Shown here piece after piece: positions 30,309 through 38,922 of a DNA stretch of 64,000 bases. The stretch spans positions 1 to 64,000 of the forward strand of contig CAYNSB010000007.1 of the NCBI GenBank assembly GCA_964399625.1, read 5' to 3'. Under the pieces are notes generated by a model that was given only the letters and a program-made list of their open reading frames with translations, made no database searches and was not told the origin of the DNA. The stretch is from CAYNSB01 sp964399625. GTDB taxonomy: Bacteria; Planctomycetota; Phycisphaerae; Phycisphaerales; UBA1924. Made by a program: the position numbers and the translations under genes. Every line of letters starts with the position of its first letter. The first letter of the stretch is position 1.

Positions 30309-31967
30309 ATGACAACGAAGAGCGCCGCGCCGACCCGTTCGCGCTGGACGTCCGCCGTGGGGCACGCGCTGAGAGTGCGGCTCGCACGGCGCATCGCCCG
30401 ACTTTCGGATCTCGACCTCTGGCGTCAGAGGTCCGCTGAGATCCAGCGGCATCAGCTCCGACGCCTGATGCACCTGGCGCGGGACACGGAGATCGGGCGA
30501 TCGCTCTCGTTCGCACGCCTGGCGGCGTTGCCCGATGCGCAGCTCCTGCCCGCGTACCGCGCCGCGCTGCCCGTCCGGGGCTGGTACGCCTACAAGGACC
30601 AGATCGCACGCATGCGCGAGCAGGCCGAGCCCGACGTGCTCTGGCCCGGGCTGGTCATGGACTACGCGCAGACCTCGGGCACAACCGCCGGCGACAAGTA
30701 CATCCCCGTCTCGTCGCAGATGATGCGATCGAACTACCTGGCGTCGCTGGACATCTTCGCGAACCTGCACCGGTTTGGACTTCCCTTGTCGCGAGTCACC
30801 GCGGGCAAGTGCCTGTTCCTGGGCGGGTCCACCAACGTGGACGTCAACCGTCACGGCGTGCGCACGGGCGACCTCTCCGGGCTTGTCACGGGCCTCATCC
30901 GCTGGCCCATCTCCGAGATCTACGCGCCCGGGCCCGAGATCGCGCTGATGAACCACTGGCCCTCGAAGATCGAGGCGATGGCCCGCGCGTGCCTGGACCA
31001 GGACATCCGCTTCATCTCGGGCATGCCCTCGTGGGCGATCGTCCTCTTCGAGCGCGTCATCCAATTGGCGAGAGAGCGCGGACGGAGCGTCCGCGGCGTG
31101 CGCGATATCTGGCCCGATCTGCAGGTCTTCGTGCACGGCGGCGTGAAGTACGCCCCGTTCGACCCGCGCGTGCGCCAGTTCTGGTCCGGATCGCCCACGG
31201 GGGATGACATCCCGTACCGCCTCGAGCTCTATCCGGCGTCGGAGGGATTCATCGCGATGCAGGACACGCGCGGCGACCCCGGGCTTCGCCTGCTCACCGA
31301 CATCGGCAACTTCGTCGAGTTCGTGCCTCTGGAGGAGATCAACGACACGGATCCGCCCGCGTTCGCGTGCGACGAGGTCGACAAGGGACAGAAGTACGTC
31401 GTCGTGCTGAGCACCTGCGCCGGGCTGTGGCGCTATGTGCTGGGGGACGTCGTGGAGTTCGACACCATCCCCGCGGGGTTGGACGGTCGCGGCGGCGACG
31501 GCCCGTGCCGCCTGCGGATCGTGGGGCGACACAAGCACTTCATGAACGCCTTTGGCGAGAACCTCATCGCGGAGCACATCGAGAACGCCGTCGCGATCGC
31601 GGCGCGCGAGTGCGGGATCGTCGTGGGCGAGTTCACGGCGGCGCCGATCTATCCGAAGGAGGGTCAACGCGGGGCCGTGGAACTCGCGGTCGAGATCGAG
31701 GGCAAGGGCAGCGAGGTTGCGCCATCGGACACGCTGGTCAGGTTCGCACGCGCGTTCGACATCGGGCTGAAGAAGCAGAACGTGGATTACGGCACGAAGC
31801 GGACGGACGACCTGGGAATGGTCGCCCCAACGATCACCGCCCTGCCCGCGGGCACGGTCCATCGGTGGATGCAATCCCGCGGCAAATTGGGCGGGCAGCA
31901 CAAGGTGCCGCGCTGCGCCAATAGCCGCGACATTCTGGAGGCGATCGTCGCCGCGTCCCGCGCCTAG
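30309..31967 (+). CDS. GH3 auxin-responsive-promoter-type acyl-acid amido synthetase
   Basis: A 552-residue member of the GH3 family of the adenylate-forming superfamily, best known in plants for conjugating hormones to amino acids. The ATP motifs are present: DYAQTSGTTAGDKYIP (P-loop, motif 1), LYPASEGFIAMQ (motif 2) and WRYVLGDVVEFD (motif 3), followed by RLRIVGRHKHFMNAFGEN at the hinge to the C-terminal domain. It should adenylate a carboxylic acid and pass it to an amine. Bacterial substrates are largely unknown. It is the first gene of a plus-strand run with the DinB-like and NRDE-like genes. Confidence 0.85.
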   Translation: MTTKSAAPTRSRWTSAVGHALRVRLARRIARLSDLDLWRQRSAEIQRHQLRRLMHLARDTEIGRSLSFARLAALPDAQLLPAYRAALPVRGWYAYKDQIARMREQAEPDVLWPGLVMDYAQTSGTTAGDKYIPVSSQMMRSNYLASLDIFANLHRFGLPLSRVTAGKCLFLGGSTNVDVNRHGVRTGDLSGLVTGLIRWPISEIYAPGPEIALMNHWPSKIEAMARACLDQDIRFISGMPSWAIVLFERVIQLARERGRSVRGVRDIWPDLQVFVHGGVKYAPFDPRVRQFWSGSPTGDDIPYRLELYPASEGFIAMQDTRGDPGLRLLTDIGNFVEFVPLEEINDTDPPAFACDEVDKGQKYVVVLSTCAGLWRYVLGDVVEFDTIPAGLDGRGGDGPCRLRIVGRHKHFMNAFGENLIAEHIENAVAIAARECGIVVGEFTAAPIYPKEGQRGAVELAVEIEGKGSEVAPSDTLVRFARAFDIGLKKQNVDYGTKRTDDLGMVAPTITALPAGTVHRWMQSRGKLGGQHKVPRCANSRDILEAIVAASRA

Positions 31968-32002
31968 CCAGTCGCGCGAAGCGCCGGCGGCACCATTCCA
32001 AA

Positions 32003-32008
32003 TACCGT
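32003..32008 (+). promoter_or_regulatory. -10-like box (TACCGT) upstream of the DinB-like gene
   Basis: TACCGT ends seven bases before an in-frame GTG at 32016, the same geometry as other starts here. It may drive either a leaderless 229-residue protein from 32016 or a leader for the start at 32124. Confidence 0.35.
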
Positions 32009-32123
32009 AACCTGAGTGCCCCACCGGCGTCCAAGCTACGCCGCGCGGATGGTGCGCTCGCGGCGGACGGGCTGGCAACAATGCGACGTTCCACGGATGC
32101 TGGCCGCCGCGGAGGATGCACGA

Positions 32124-32705
32124 ATGACGCTCGCGAACCACGAGAGATCGCTCCCCACGGACCGCGGAATCTCCGACGCTCGTCCCGCGGTCGCGATGGC
32201 CGCGGCCAGCCTGCTCGCGCAGTGCGAGGCGTTCGTCTCCCGGTTCTCCGGGATGGGGGATGCGTACTCGCGGGAGTCGCGCTCGCTCAAGGGCGGCTCG
32301 ATCGGCAAGCACGTGCGCCACACGCTGGACCACTTCCGCGCGGCGCTGGACGCGCACGAGACGGGCGGCGCGATCTGCTACGACCGGCGCGAGCGGGACG
32401 TGCCCATGGAGTCCCGACCCGATGCGGCGTTGGACGCGATCGCCTCGCTCCGCGCACGCCTGGCGCGTCTTAGCGGCGCAACGGTCGCGGCGCCCGTCCG
32501 CGTGCGCGTCATGCTCTCGGGCGATGGCGAGGAGGCCGACCTGGATTCCTCGCTCGGGCGGGAGCTCGCTTTCGCGACCCACCACGCGATCCACCACCAC
32601 GCGATGATGGGAGCGATCGCCGCCGAATTCGGCGTGGAGGCTCCCGAGGGCTTTGGGCTCGCCCCGTCCACGATCCGCCACCTGCGCGGCTCGACCCCGG
32701 AGTGA
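32124..32705 (+). CDS. DinB-like helical-bundle protein
   Basis: About 193 residues from ATG 32124, which has GGAGG upstream at a usable distance. The pattern fits the DinB/YfiT four-helix fold: a His in HVRHTLDHFRAAL near the first helix pair and AFATHHAIHHHAMMGAIAAEFG near the C-terminus supply three to four histidines in the positions of the metal triad. Members of this fold act as thiol-dependent transferases or isomerases in some species, but no specific role can be assigned. An alternative in-frame GTG at 32016 would add 36 basic residues. It is followed 10 bases later by the NRDE-family gene. Confidence 0.7.
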   Translation: MTLANHERSLPTDRGISDARPAVAMAAASLLAQCEAFVSRFSGMGDAYSRESRSLKGGSIGKHVRHTLDHFRAALDAHETGGAICYDRRERDVPMESRPDAALDAIASLRARLARLSGATVAAPVRVRVMLSGDGEEADLDSSLGRELAFATHHAIHHHAMMGAIAAEFGVEAPEGFGLAPSTIRHLRGSTPE

Positions 32706-32715
32706 CAGGCAAGGC

Positions 32716-33552
32716 ATGTGCACCGTCTCCGTTCTTCCGTTGCTCGATCCGTCGGGCGTTCTCGCCGGGGTGCGGATCGTGTCCAACCGCGACGAACTGC
32801 GGACGCGCGCCCCGTCCTCCCCTCCATCGTGGCGGCGCGTGAGGTTCGACCCGGCGCGACCCACGGCCGGCGGGATGAGCGGCGAGCGCGAGACCCGCGC
32901 GATCTGGCCCATGGACATCGAGGCGGGAGGAACGTGGATTGGCGCCTCGCGGGATGGGCTCGTGCTCTCGCTGCTGAATCTCAACCTTCCCGGCACTCCG
33001 GCGGGCGCGGGGCGCGTCTCACGCGGGCTGATCATCCCATCGCTCATCGGCGCTCCGGACGTCGCCGACGCGATCGCGGCGTTGGACGCGATGCCGCTCC
33101 CCGATTTCGATCCCTTCCGCCTGGTGGCGATCGGCGCACACGCCAGCGAGCGCACGCCGCGCGTCGCGGAGGCATCGTGGGACGGACGACGCCTGCGCCT
33201 CTCCTGGCACGCGCTGGCGCCGATGTGCTTCGCGAGCTCCGGGCTGGGAGATCACCTGGTCACGCCGCGGATCGCGCTGTTCGAGTCGATGGTGATCGAG
33301 CGCGGCGCAACGCCCGCGCTCCAGGACGAGTTCCACGGGCACCGATGGCCCGACCGTCCCGAGATCAGCGTGCTCATGAGCCGCGGCGATGCCCGGACCG
33401 TCTCGATCACGAGCGTGGAGGTCGCGGGTGGGACGAGCGCGTCGCGCCCTCCGGCGATGTCGTACACGCCCATCGAGGCGAGCGACGCGCACACATCCGT
33501 CGGCGCGAACGCCCCATGGCACAAGGGCCCCGGCGAACGCCGGAGCCCTTGA
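32716..33552 (+). CDS. NRDE-family (TANGO2-like) protein
   Basis: A 278-residue protein opening MCTVSVLP and then SNRDELRTRAP. A second-position Cys and the NRDE motif near residue 25 mark the NRDE/TANGO2 family, which adopts an Ntn-hydrolase-like fold with Cys2 as a possible nucleophile. TANGO2 homologues have been linked to heme or lipid handling in eukaryotes; bacterial function is not settled. GGTWIGASRDGLVLSLLN also fits the family. It lies 10 bases after the DinB-like gene. The last nine codons form a strong hairpin in the DNA (33523-33550). Confidence 0.78.
   Translation: MCTVSVLPLLDPSGVLAGVRIVSNRDELRTRAPSSPPSWRRVRFDPARPTAGGMSGERETRAIWPMDIEAGGTWIGASRDGLVLSLLNLNLPGTPAGAGRVSRGLIIPSLIGAPDVADAIAALDAMPLPDFDPFRLVAIGAHASERTPRVAEASWDGRRLRLSWHALAPMCFASSGLGDHLVTPRIALFESMVIERGATPALQDEFHGHRWPDRPEISVLMSRGDARTVSITSVEVAGGTSASRPPAMSYTPIEASDAHTSVGANAPWHKGPGERRSP
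33523..33550. terminator. Hairpin over the end of the NRDE gene, possible terminator between convergent genes
   Basis: AAGGGC...GCCCTT and CCGGC...GCCGG form a two-part stem around a GAAC loop, overlapping the last codons. There is no T-run on either side, so it may be a weak or Rho-assisted terminator, or only a coding coincidence. Confidence 0.35.
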
Positions 33553-33616
33553 GAATCGCTGCACGAACGATCCGTCTGGCAGAATCGGAGAGCGCTCCGC
33601 AGCGCGGGGTCTTGCC

Positions 33617-34504
33617 TCAGGCGCGGCGACGCCGTGCCGCAACCATGCCGCCAAGCCCGAGGATCGCGAGCGAGCCCGGCGTGGGCACGCTGCTGAGCCC
33701 GATGGTGTACGAGATCACCGCGGACTCGGCGCCCACACCCGCGGGCACATCGATGTCCCAGTAGAACGCGACCGCCGCATCATTGAGGGAGATCGACCCA
33801 CCCGCGGCCGGGGTGTTGCTCAGTGTCGCCTGGACGAGCCCCTGGGCCACGGCCGCCGTCTCACCGTACTGGAACGCCTTCGCGCCCGGAGCATCCGCAA
33901 ACGCGCCCAGGCCGCTCACGGAGTCCCACAGGAACGCCCGCGTTCCCTGCGACAGGATCCTGTCGTTGGCGAGATCGCCGCCCACGTTCAGGTCGGTGTA
34001 CGCGCCGATGCGGATCTTCGCGCCGGTGGCGAGGCGATTGATGAACTTCACGCTCGCGGTCAGGGTCGCGTTGTTCGGCGTCGCGCCGTCGGTAAGCGTG
34101 TAGCTCCACACGCCGTCCACGGCCTCGCCCGCGTTGGAGGGAACGATGTTGTTGATGCGGATCTGGCGCGAGTTGCCCGAGCCGGTGATCTGCGCGCCGT
34201 TGGCGAGGTTCAGCACCGTGCCGAAGTCGCTCAGCGTCGTCGTGAAGCCGGGGGTGCGGGGCGTGCCGTAGAGCCAGCCGTTTCGCGGCATCCAGTTCGC
34301 GCCGCCCGTGTCAGGAATCAGCGACGACGCGAATCCCGCGTTCGTCGGGCTGGTGTCCCAGATGCCCAGCGCGCCGCCGGGGAAGACGGTCGTCGTCTGG
34401 TTCCAGGAAGCGTTCCCGCTGGTGACGGGGAACTGGGCGTTGGCGGCAGAAGTGACCAGCGCCGCCGACGCAACCGCGAGCACGAGAGAAAGACGCGTGT
34501 TCAT
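33617..34504 (-). CDS. PEP-CTERM-like exported protein
   Basis: A 295-residue protein with a signal peptide (LVLAVASAALVTSAANAQF, cleavage near 23) and a beta-rich Asn/Thr/Gly-rich body. The C-terminal tail is VPTPGSLAILGLGGMVAARRRRA: a PxPG motif, a short helix and an arginine cluster, the PEP-CTERM sorting signal. GAGAGGG lies upstream of ATG 34504. Surface location is expected after exosortase processing. The body has no recognised domain. It differs from the PEP-CTERM-like gene at 6613-7245 in sequence outside the tail. Confidence 0.8.
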   Translation of the reverse strand: MNTRLSLVLAVASAALVTSAANAQFPVTSGNASWNQTTTVFPGGALGIWDTSPTNAGFASSLIPDTGGANWMPRNGWLYGTPRTPGFTTTLSDFGTVLNLANGAQITGSGNSRQIRINNIVPSNAGEAVDGVWSYTLTDGATPNNATLTASVKFINRLATGAKIRIGAYTDLNVGGDLANDRILSQGTRAFLWDSVSGLGAFADAPGAKAFQYGETAAVAQGLVQATLSNTPAAGGSISLNDAAVAFYWDIDVPAGVGAESAVISYTIGLSSVPTPGSLAILGLGGMVAARRRRA

Positions 34505-34903
34505 GAGACCCTCTCAATTTCCTGAGGACTGGTGTGGCCTACCGGCGATCGCAGCCCTCGATGCGAACGCCCCGGGCAGGCTGCAGCGCCACGCGCACGA
34601 CACGTCGCGAACGGACCCTTGTCCGCCCGACGCTCATCGCCGCAGAGCAACCGCCGGCCTGCCGCCGTCGAGTTGTGTTCACACGGGCACGCTGCCCGCA
34701 TCAGTGATCGCGCCTCGTCCCACGATGCGCGTCACTGCTCAAAGGTGTACCACAACTTTCCAGAAACACCAATCGAGGGAGAAATAACCGAGTCAAAAGA
34801 GTCTCGGGTCAACTCGGCGCGCGGGACTGGGAAATCTGCGGCGTTTGGGGAGGGACCGAGGCGATCCTGCAGCTCGCTCTCATGCTCGACCGGGCGACGT
34901 GTG
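34505..34903. other. 400-base interval with no gene, AT-richer patch at 34735-34810
   Basis: Lies between the PEP-CTERM-like gene and the MFS gene, both minus strand. A less GC-rich patch includes minus-strand TTGACT near 34797, which could be a -35 element of a promoter for the PEP-CTERM-like gene, but a convincing -10 at the right spacing was not found. No terminator with a T-run for the MFS gene and no RNA family were recognised. Confidence 0.5.
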
Positions 34904-36226
34904 CTACGCGGCGCGTTCGAAGCGGGTCGGCACATTCATGCGACGCGACAGACGCACAAACCCGATCGCACCCGCCACGCATGTGAGCACGCTGATCGCG
35001 AACACCCAGTGCTCCCAGCCGCGATCGAAACGCTTGAGCCACTCGTAGCCCGCGACCGCGACCATCGGCCCCAGCAGCCCGCGGACGCCGTTGAGAGTGA
35101 CGTGCACGCCCATGTACCGGCTTGCCAGATGCGGCGGGGCGAAGTCCAGGTGACCCAGGTTCCACGCGAGCGCGCCGCCCGCATAGCCGATGCCCTGCAT
35201 GAGCATCCCGACATAGAGCAGGGGCATCTGCTCGAGCACGGCGCCGAGCAGGACGACGCTCTGGCTCGCGACGAATGCCCACGAGTGGATCGCGCGGAAC
35301 GCCACGACGTGGCGATCCACGAGCACCCGGGTCCAGAACGGGACCACGAAGGGCACGACGATCGTCGGCGCGCCGTACGTGATCGCGACGCCCTCGAGCG
35401 TGCTCACGCGGAAGTGCTCTTTCAGGAGCAGCGCCAGCGGGGCCGAGAGCATGAGATTCCCCACGCCCAGCACGTTCATCCAGACCTGGAAGCGGGCGTA
35501 ATTGCCGTCGCGCTGCAGGACCTGGGCCAGCGCGAGCGGGCTCCATCGCGGGCGCTCGGCGCTGGACAGCTCCTGCTTGAGCAGCAGGCGGTGGCGACGC
35601 AGGCGGATGCGTCCGTAGGACCAGACGCCGACGCTGCCCACGGCGCACGCCACCAGCAGCAGCACGCGGAACGCGTCATCTCCCAGGTCGCGCCCCGCGC
35701 CCACGAGCATCGCGATCGCCGCGAGCACCAGGGCCTGGACCATCGCGAAACGCCCCGTGGCCCGGGCCCGCTCGGCCCGCGAGTAGTTCATGCTCCACAC
35801 CGTCGCGCGAAGCGTGAAGACGCCCGCCATCGCGCCCCGGGCGGTCGCCATCGCGAGCACCAGCATCCCGAGCCCGACCTCGGTACGCGGCGCGATCGCC
35901 ACGATCGCGACCATCAGGATCACCACCGCCTGCAGGAGATTGATCAGTCGCACCTTGTCGCGCCCGTGCCCGATCGCGGCCCACAGGAAGCTGGTGATGT
36001 TGGCCAGCTCGGGCATCGCGGTGAGGAGCCCGACCACGATGTTGAGCGTGAGCTCCGGCACGACCGGGGCAAACGCACCCTTGACGATGACGGCGATGAC
36101 GACGCCCTCGACCGCCGCCAGCGCAACCGGGAAGAACAGGGCGGAGACGAGCTCCCGCCGGTAGTTGCGCCGCGACACGGCGGGGACCGCCCGCGGATGG
36201 AACGCGCCCAGGGTTCGGATCACCAT
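34904..36226 (-). CDS. Major facilitator superfamily transporter
   Basis: A 440-residue membrane protein with about 11-12 hydrophobic helices and a central cytoplasmic loop rich in Arg (IRLRRHRLLLKQELSSAERPRW), the 6+6 plan of MFS carriers. Arg/Asp-rich short loops such as GHGRDKVRL after helix 2 stand in for motif A. Substrate cannot be told. The protein starts 10 bases after the TerC gene on the same strand, so the two probably share an mRNA. Confidence 0.78.
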   Translation of the reverse strand: MVIRTLGAFHPRAVPAVSRRNYRRELVSALFFPVALAAVEGVVIAVIVKGAFAPVVPELTLNIVVGLLTAMPELANITSFLWAAIGHGRDKVRLINLLQAVVILMVAIVAIAPRTEVGLGMLVLAMATARGAMAGVFTLRATVWSMNYSRAERARATGRFAMVQALVLAAIAMLVGAGRDLGDDAFRVLLLVACAVGSVGVWSYGRIRLRRHRLLLKQELSSAERPRWSPLALAQVLQRDGNYARFQVWMNVLGVGNLMLSAPLALLLKEHFRVSTLEGVAITYGAPTIVVPFVVPFWTRVLVDRHVVAFRAIHSWAFVASQSVVLLGAVLEQMPLLYVGMLMQGIGYAGGALAWNLGHLDFAPPHLASRYMGVHVTLNGVRGLLGPMVAVAGYEWLKRFDRGWEHWVFAISVLTCVAGAIGFVRLSRRMNVPTRFERAA

Positions 36227-36236
36227 CGCGCGTCCA

Positions 36237-37439
36237 TCATCGGTGCGCCCGGCGCGCGGCGATCATGCTCGCCAGCACCGCCACCACCAGCAGCCCCAGC
36301 ACGACCAGCAAGGACACGGTCGTGTCGATCTTGATCGCCCTGACGGGCTCCATCTTCATGCCCAGCGCATCGGCGACGCGGTGCAGGTACGGCGGGGCGC
36401 TCAGCAGCAGAAGCTTCACGCCGACGAAGGCCAGGATCACGATGAGCGCCGGCTTGAGGTACTTGAACTTCTGGATCATCGCGGCGAGGCAGAAGTACAG
36501 GCTCCGGAGCCCCAGGATCGCGAAGATGTTGCTGGTGAAGACGATGAACGGGTCGGGCGTGATCGCGAAGATCGCGGGGATCGAGTCCACCGCGAACACG
36601 AGGTCGGTGATCTCCACCATGATCAGGGCCAGCAGCAGCGGCGTGATCGAGCGCCGTCCGAGCGTGCCCGCGGGCGGCGGGTCCTGCCTGGGCTTGCCCG
36701 TCTTCGGGTCCGGGCTGTACGTGGGCGCGACGGTGCGGCGCGTAAAGAACTTCTGCCCGTCGTAGAACGTCGTGACGGGATAGAACTTTTTCACGAGGCG
36801 CACGACGGGGTTCTTGCCCGGGTCGGAGTGGCTCTGGATCAGGGCCATCTTCGCGCTCGTGAGGATGAGGAAGAATCCGAAGACGATCAGGAGCCAGGTG
36901 TAGCGGAGGACGAGCTCGGCGCCGGCGAGGATCATGACGCCGCGCATGAGGAGCGCGCCCATGATGCCCCAGAAGAGCACGCGGTGTTGGTACTTCGCGG
37001 GGATCGCAAAGTACGAGAAGATGAGCGCGATCACGAAGATGTTGTCCATCGAGAGCGACTTCTCGACGACGTACCCCGTGAGATACTGCTGGGCGGCCTC
37101 GGCGCCGGCCACGGTTCCGCGGACGATCGTGGGCGCGTGCGGGTCCGTCTTGAGCGCCGGGTTGTACATGGGCACGTCCAGCCCCATGTCGAGCCAGTGG
37201 TTCTGGTACGCCAGGTAGACGACCCCCGAGAAGGCGACGCCGACCGTCACCCACACGATGCTCCACCCCACCGCTTCCTTCATCGAGACCTCGTGCGCCT
37301 CCCGGTGGAACACGCCCAGATCGAGCAGCAGCACGACGAACACGAGGGCGACGAAGACCCCATAGGCGACCAGCTTCATCGGGTGGTCGGGAGTGGCGCC
37401 GGTCGCGTCCAGGTCGGCCAGCAAGTGCAGTGTGTGCAT
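36237..37439 (-). CDS. TerC family membrane protein (Alx/YkoY-like)
   Basis: A 400-residue protein with about eight to nine helices. The two conserved TerC blocks are present: SLSMDNIFVIALIFSYFAIP with the membrane-embedded Asp, and MVEITDLVFAVDSIPAIFAIT with a second Asp/Glu pair. Family members export metals, notably manganese or calcium, and are linked to pH and tellurite responses. ATG at 37439 has GGAG upstream. The loop at about 215-260 is extended (FYDGQKFFTRRTVAPTYSPDP). No yybP-ykoY manganese riboswitch fits in the short leader. Confidence 0.88.
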   Translation of the reverse strand: MHTLHLLADLDATGATPDHPMKLVAYGVFVALVFVVLLLDLGVFHREAHEVSMKEAVGWSIVWVTVGVAFSGVVYLAYQNHWLDMGLDVPMYNPALKTDPHAPTIVRGTVAGAEAAQQYLTGYVVEKSLSMDNIFVIALIFSYFAIPAKYQHRVLFWGIMGALLMRGVMILAGAELVLRYTWLLIVFGFFLILTSAKMALIQSHSDPGKNPVVRLVKKFYPVTTFYDGQKFFTRRTVAPTYSPDPKTGKPRQDPPPAGTLGRRSITPLLLALIMVEITDLVFAVDSIPAIFAITPDPFIVFTSNIFAILGLRSLYFCLAAMIQKFKYLKPALIVILAFVGVKLLLLSAPPYLHRVADALGMKMEPVRAIKIDTTVSLLVVLGLLVVAVLASMIAARRAHR

Positions 37440-37485
37440 CGAGCGCTCCACGAGAGTCGCACGCAGCGACTAAGAAACGGGCACG

Positions 37486-37491
37486 AGTATA
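37486..37491 (-). promoter_or_regulatory. -10 box (TATACT) of the TerC-MFS operon
   Basis: TATACT on the minus strand matches five of six consensus positions and leaves a leader of about 40 bases before the ATG at 37439. No clear -35. Confidence 0.45.
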
Positions 37492-37518
37492 GGAGAATCC
37501 ACGAAGGGCCAGCGCGGC

Positions 37519-38871
37519 TCACGCGCGACTTTGGTGGCGTTCCTGCTCGCGGATCAGGGCCTGCTCTTCGATCCCGAGTATCCGAAATCGGAGCATGGCA
37601 AGCGCGAGCCTCGCGGACCACTCACGCACGGACGCCCGGTCCGGGCCCAAGAGGAATCGGCGCACGTCCAGAGCCGTCGAGCGGGGCTCGCGCGAGGCGA
37701 GGGCAATCCAGACCGTCCCCACCGGCTTTCCGGGGGTGCCGCCGTCCGGCCCGGCGATGCCCGTGATCCCGATCGCGTGGTGCGTTCGGGTGCGCTCCAG
37801 GCAGCCAAGCGCCATCGCTCGAGCACACTCCAAGGAGACCGCCCCCGGCCCGCCGGGAGCGAATAGCGCCTTGGGCACGCCGAGCAGCTCGGCCTTCTGT
37901 GCGTTGCTGTAGGTGATGAATCCTCCTTCGAACGCGGCGGAGGAGCCCGGAACCTCGGTGAGGAGCGTGCCGAGCATGCCGCCCGTGCACGACTCCGCGA
38001 CGGACAGCGACTCGCCACGATCGCGGAGCAAGCGGACAGCGATGCTCTGGATCGTCTCTCCGGCTTCGGAGATGAGGAATGGCCCCAGGGCGTCGCGGAC
38101 GCGATCGATCGTCGCCGCGATCGCCCGCTCCGCGTCCGAACGACTCGACTCGCCGCTCCGCGATTCGAAGCGGACTCGGCACGCCACGTGCCCTCCGCTC
38201 GCCGTGGTGCCAACGAGAGGCTTGCGATCGCGGTGCATCAGACAGCCCAGGCGCTGCCCGATGTCCGACTCGCCGAGCCCGAACGTCATGAGGGTTCGGG
38301 TGATCACGAGGCGGTCGTCCGGCGGGCGGAGCGCGGGGGCGACGTGGGCCTCGAACATCGGCACCATCTCGCGGGGCGGGCCCGGCAGGCAGAAGATGTC
38401 CGCGGGCGGGGAGGAAAGGCGTGCCGCGAGCCCCGGGGCCGTGCCGTGCGCGTTGGCCAGCGATCGCGCCGAGCGCGGGCGCAGCGCTTGCACGCGGTTG
38501 ATCGCTGGCATCGGGCGTCCTCGGCCCGCGAACCACGACTCGATCTGGACGCGTGCCTGCTCGTCCTCGATCAGTTCTTCGCCCAGGGCCCGTGCGAGCG
38601 CGTGGCGGGTGAGATCGTCGGCGGTCGGCCCTAGCCCGCCCGTGCACACGATCAACTGGCGCGAGCCCGAGTCGGTCCCATCGCCGCGAGCAAGGCGGGG
38701 CAGAGCGTCCGCGATCGCGCCCTGGTCGTCGGGCACCGTTGCGTGCTCCACGGGCACGATGCCGCGGGCGAGGAGCTCGCGAGAGAGCCACTGAGAATTC
38801 GTATCGAGCGCCTGCCCCAGCGTCAGCTCGTCCCCGATGGACAGTATTGCGGCCCGCATGTGCGTGAGCAT
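37519..38871 (-). CDS. cinA: CinA family protein, nicotinamide-nucleotide amidohydrolase
   Basis: A 450-residue protein of full CinA length. The N-terminal MoaB/MogA-like domain (about 5-170) has AAILSIGDEL and TGGLGPTADDLTRHAL; the C-terminal CinA domain (about 280-430) has SVAESCTGGMLGTLL, ITYSNAQKAELLGV and GITGIAGPDGGTPGKPVGTVW. CinA proteins recycle pyridine nucleotides, deamidating NMN, with an ADP-ribose pyrophosphatase activity in the N-domain of many. ATG 38871 is used because TATTCT ends five bases before it; ATG 38859 matches the family N-terminus equally well. Confidence 0.9.
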   Translation of the reverse strand: MLTHMRAAILSIGDELTLGQALDTNSQWLSRELLARGIVPVEHATVPDDQGAIADALPRLARGDGTDSGSRQLIVCTGGLGPTADDLTRHALARALGEELIEDEQARVQIESWFAGRGRPMPAINRVQALRPRSARSLANAHGTAPGLAARLSSPPADIFCLPGPPREMVPMFEAHVAPALRPPDDRLVITRTLMTFGLGESDIGQRLGCLMHRDRKPLVGTTASGGHVACRVRFESRSGESSRSDAERAIAATIDRVRDALGPFLISEAGETIQSIAVRLLRDRGESLSVAESCTGGMLGTLLTEVPGSSAAFEGGFITYSNAQKAELLGVPKALFAPGGPGAVSLECARAMALGCLERTRTHHAIGITGIAGPDGGTPGKPVGTVWIALASREPRSTALDVRRFLLGPDRASVREWSARLALAMLRFRILGIEEQALIREQERHQSRA

Positions 38872-38876
38872 GCACG

Positions 38877-38882
38877 AGAATA
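38877..38882 (-). promoter_or_regulatory. -10 box (TATTCT) of cinA, leaderless arrangement
   Basis: TATTCT on the minus strand ends five bases before the ATG at 38871. It lies between cinA and the 3' end of the pyruvate kinase gene, indicating a separate transcript for cinA. Confidence 0.45.
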
Positions 38883-38922
38883 AGGCGGCTGTGTCGTGCC
38901 GGTTCGCGAGATCCGCGCGACG

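Noticed and set aside
29727..33155. A frame of over 1100 codons on the minus strand through the GH3, DinB-like and NRDE genes
   Set aside because: Antisense to three genes with recognisable motifs; composition is typical of a high-GC shadow.
37440..37518. Manganese (yybP-ykoY) riboswitch looked for upstream of the TerC gene
   Set aside because: The leader is only about 40 bases and lacks the conserved loop sequences.
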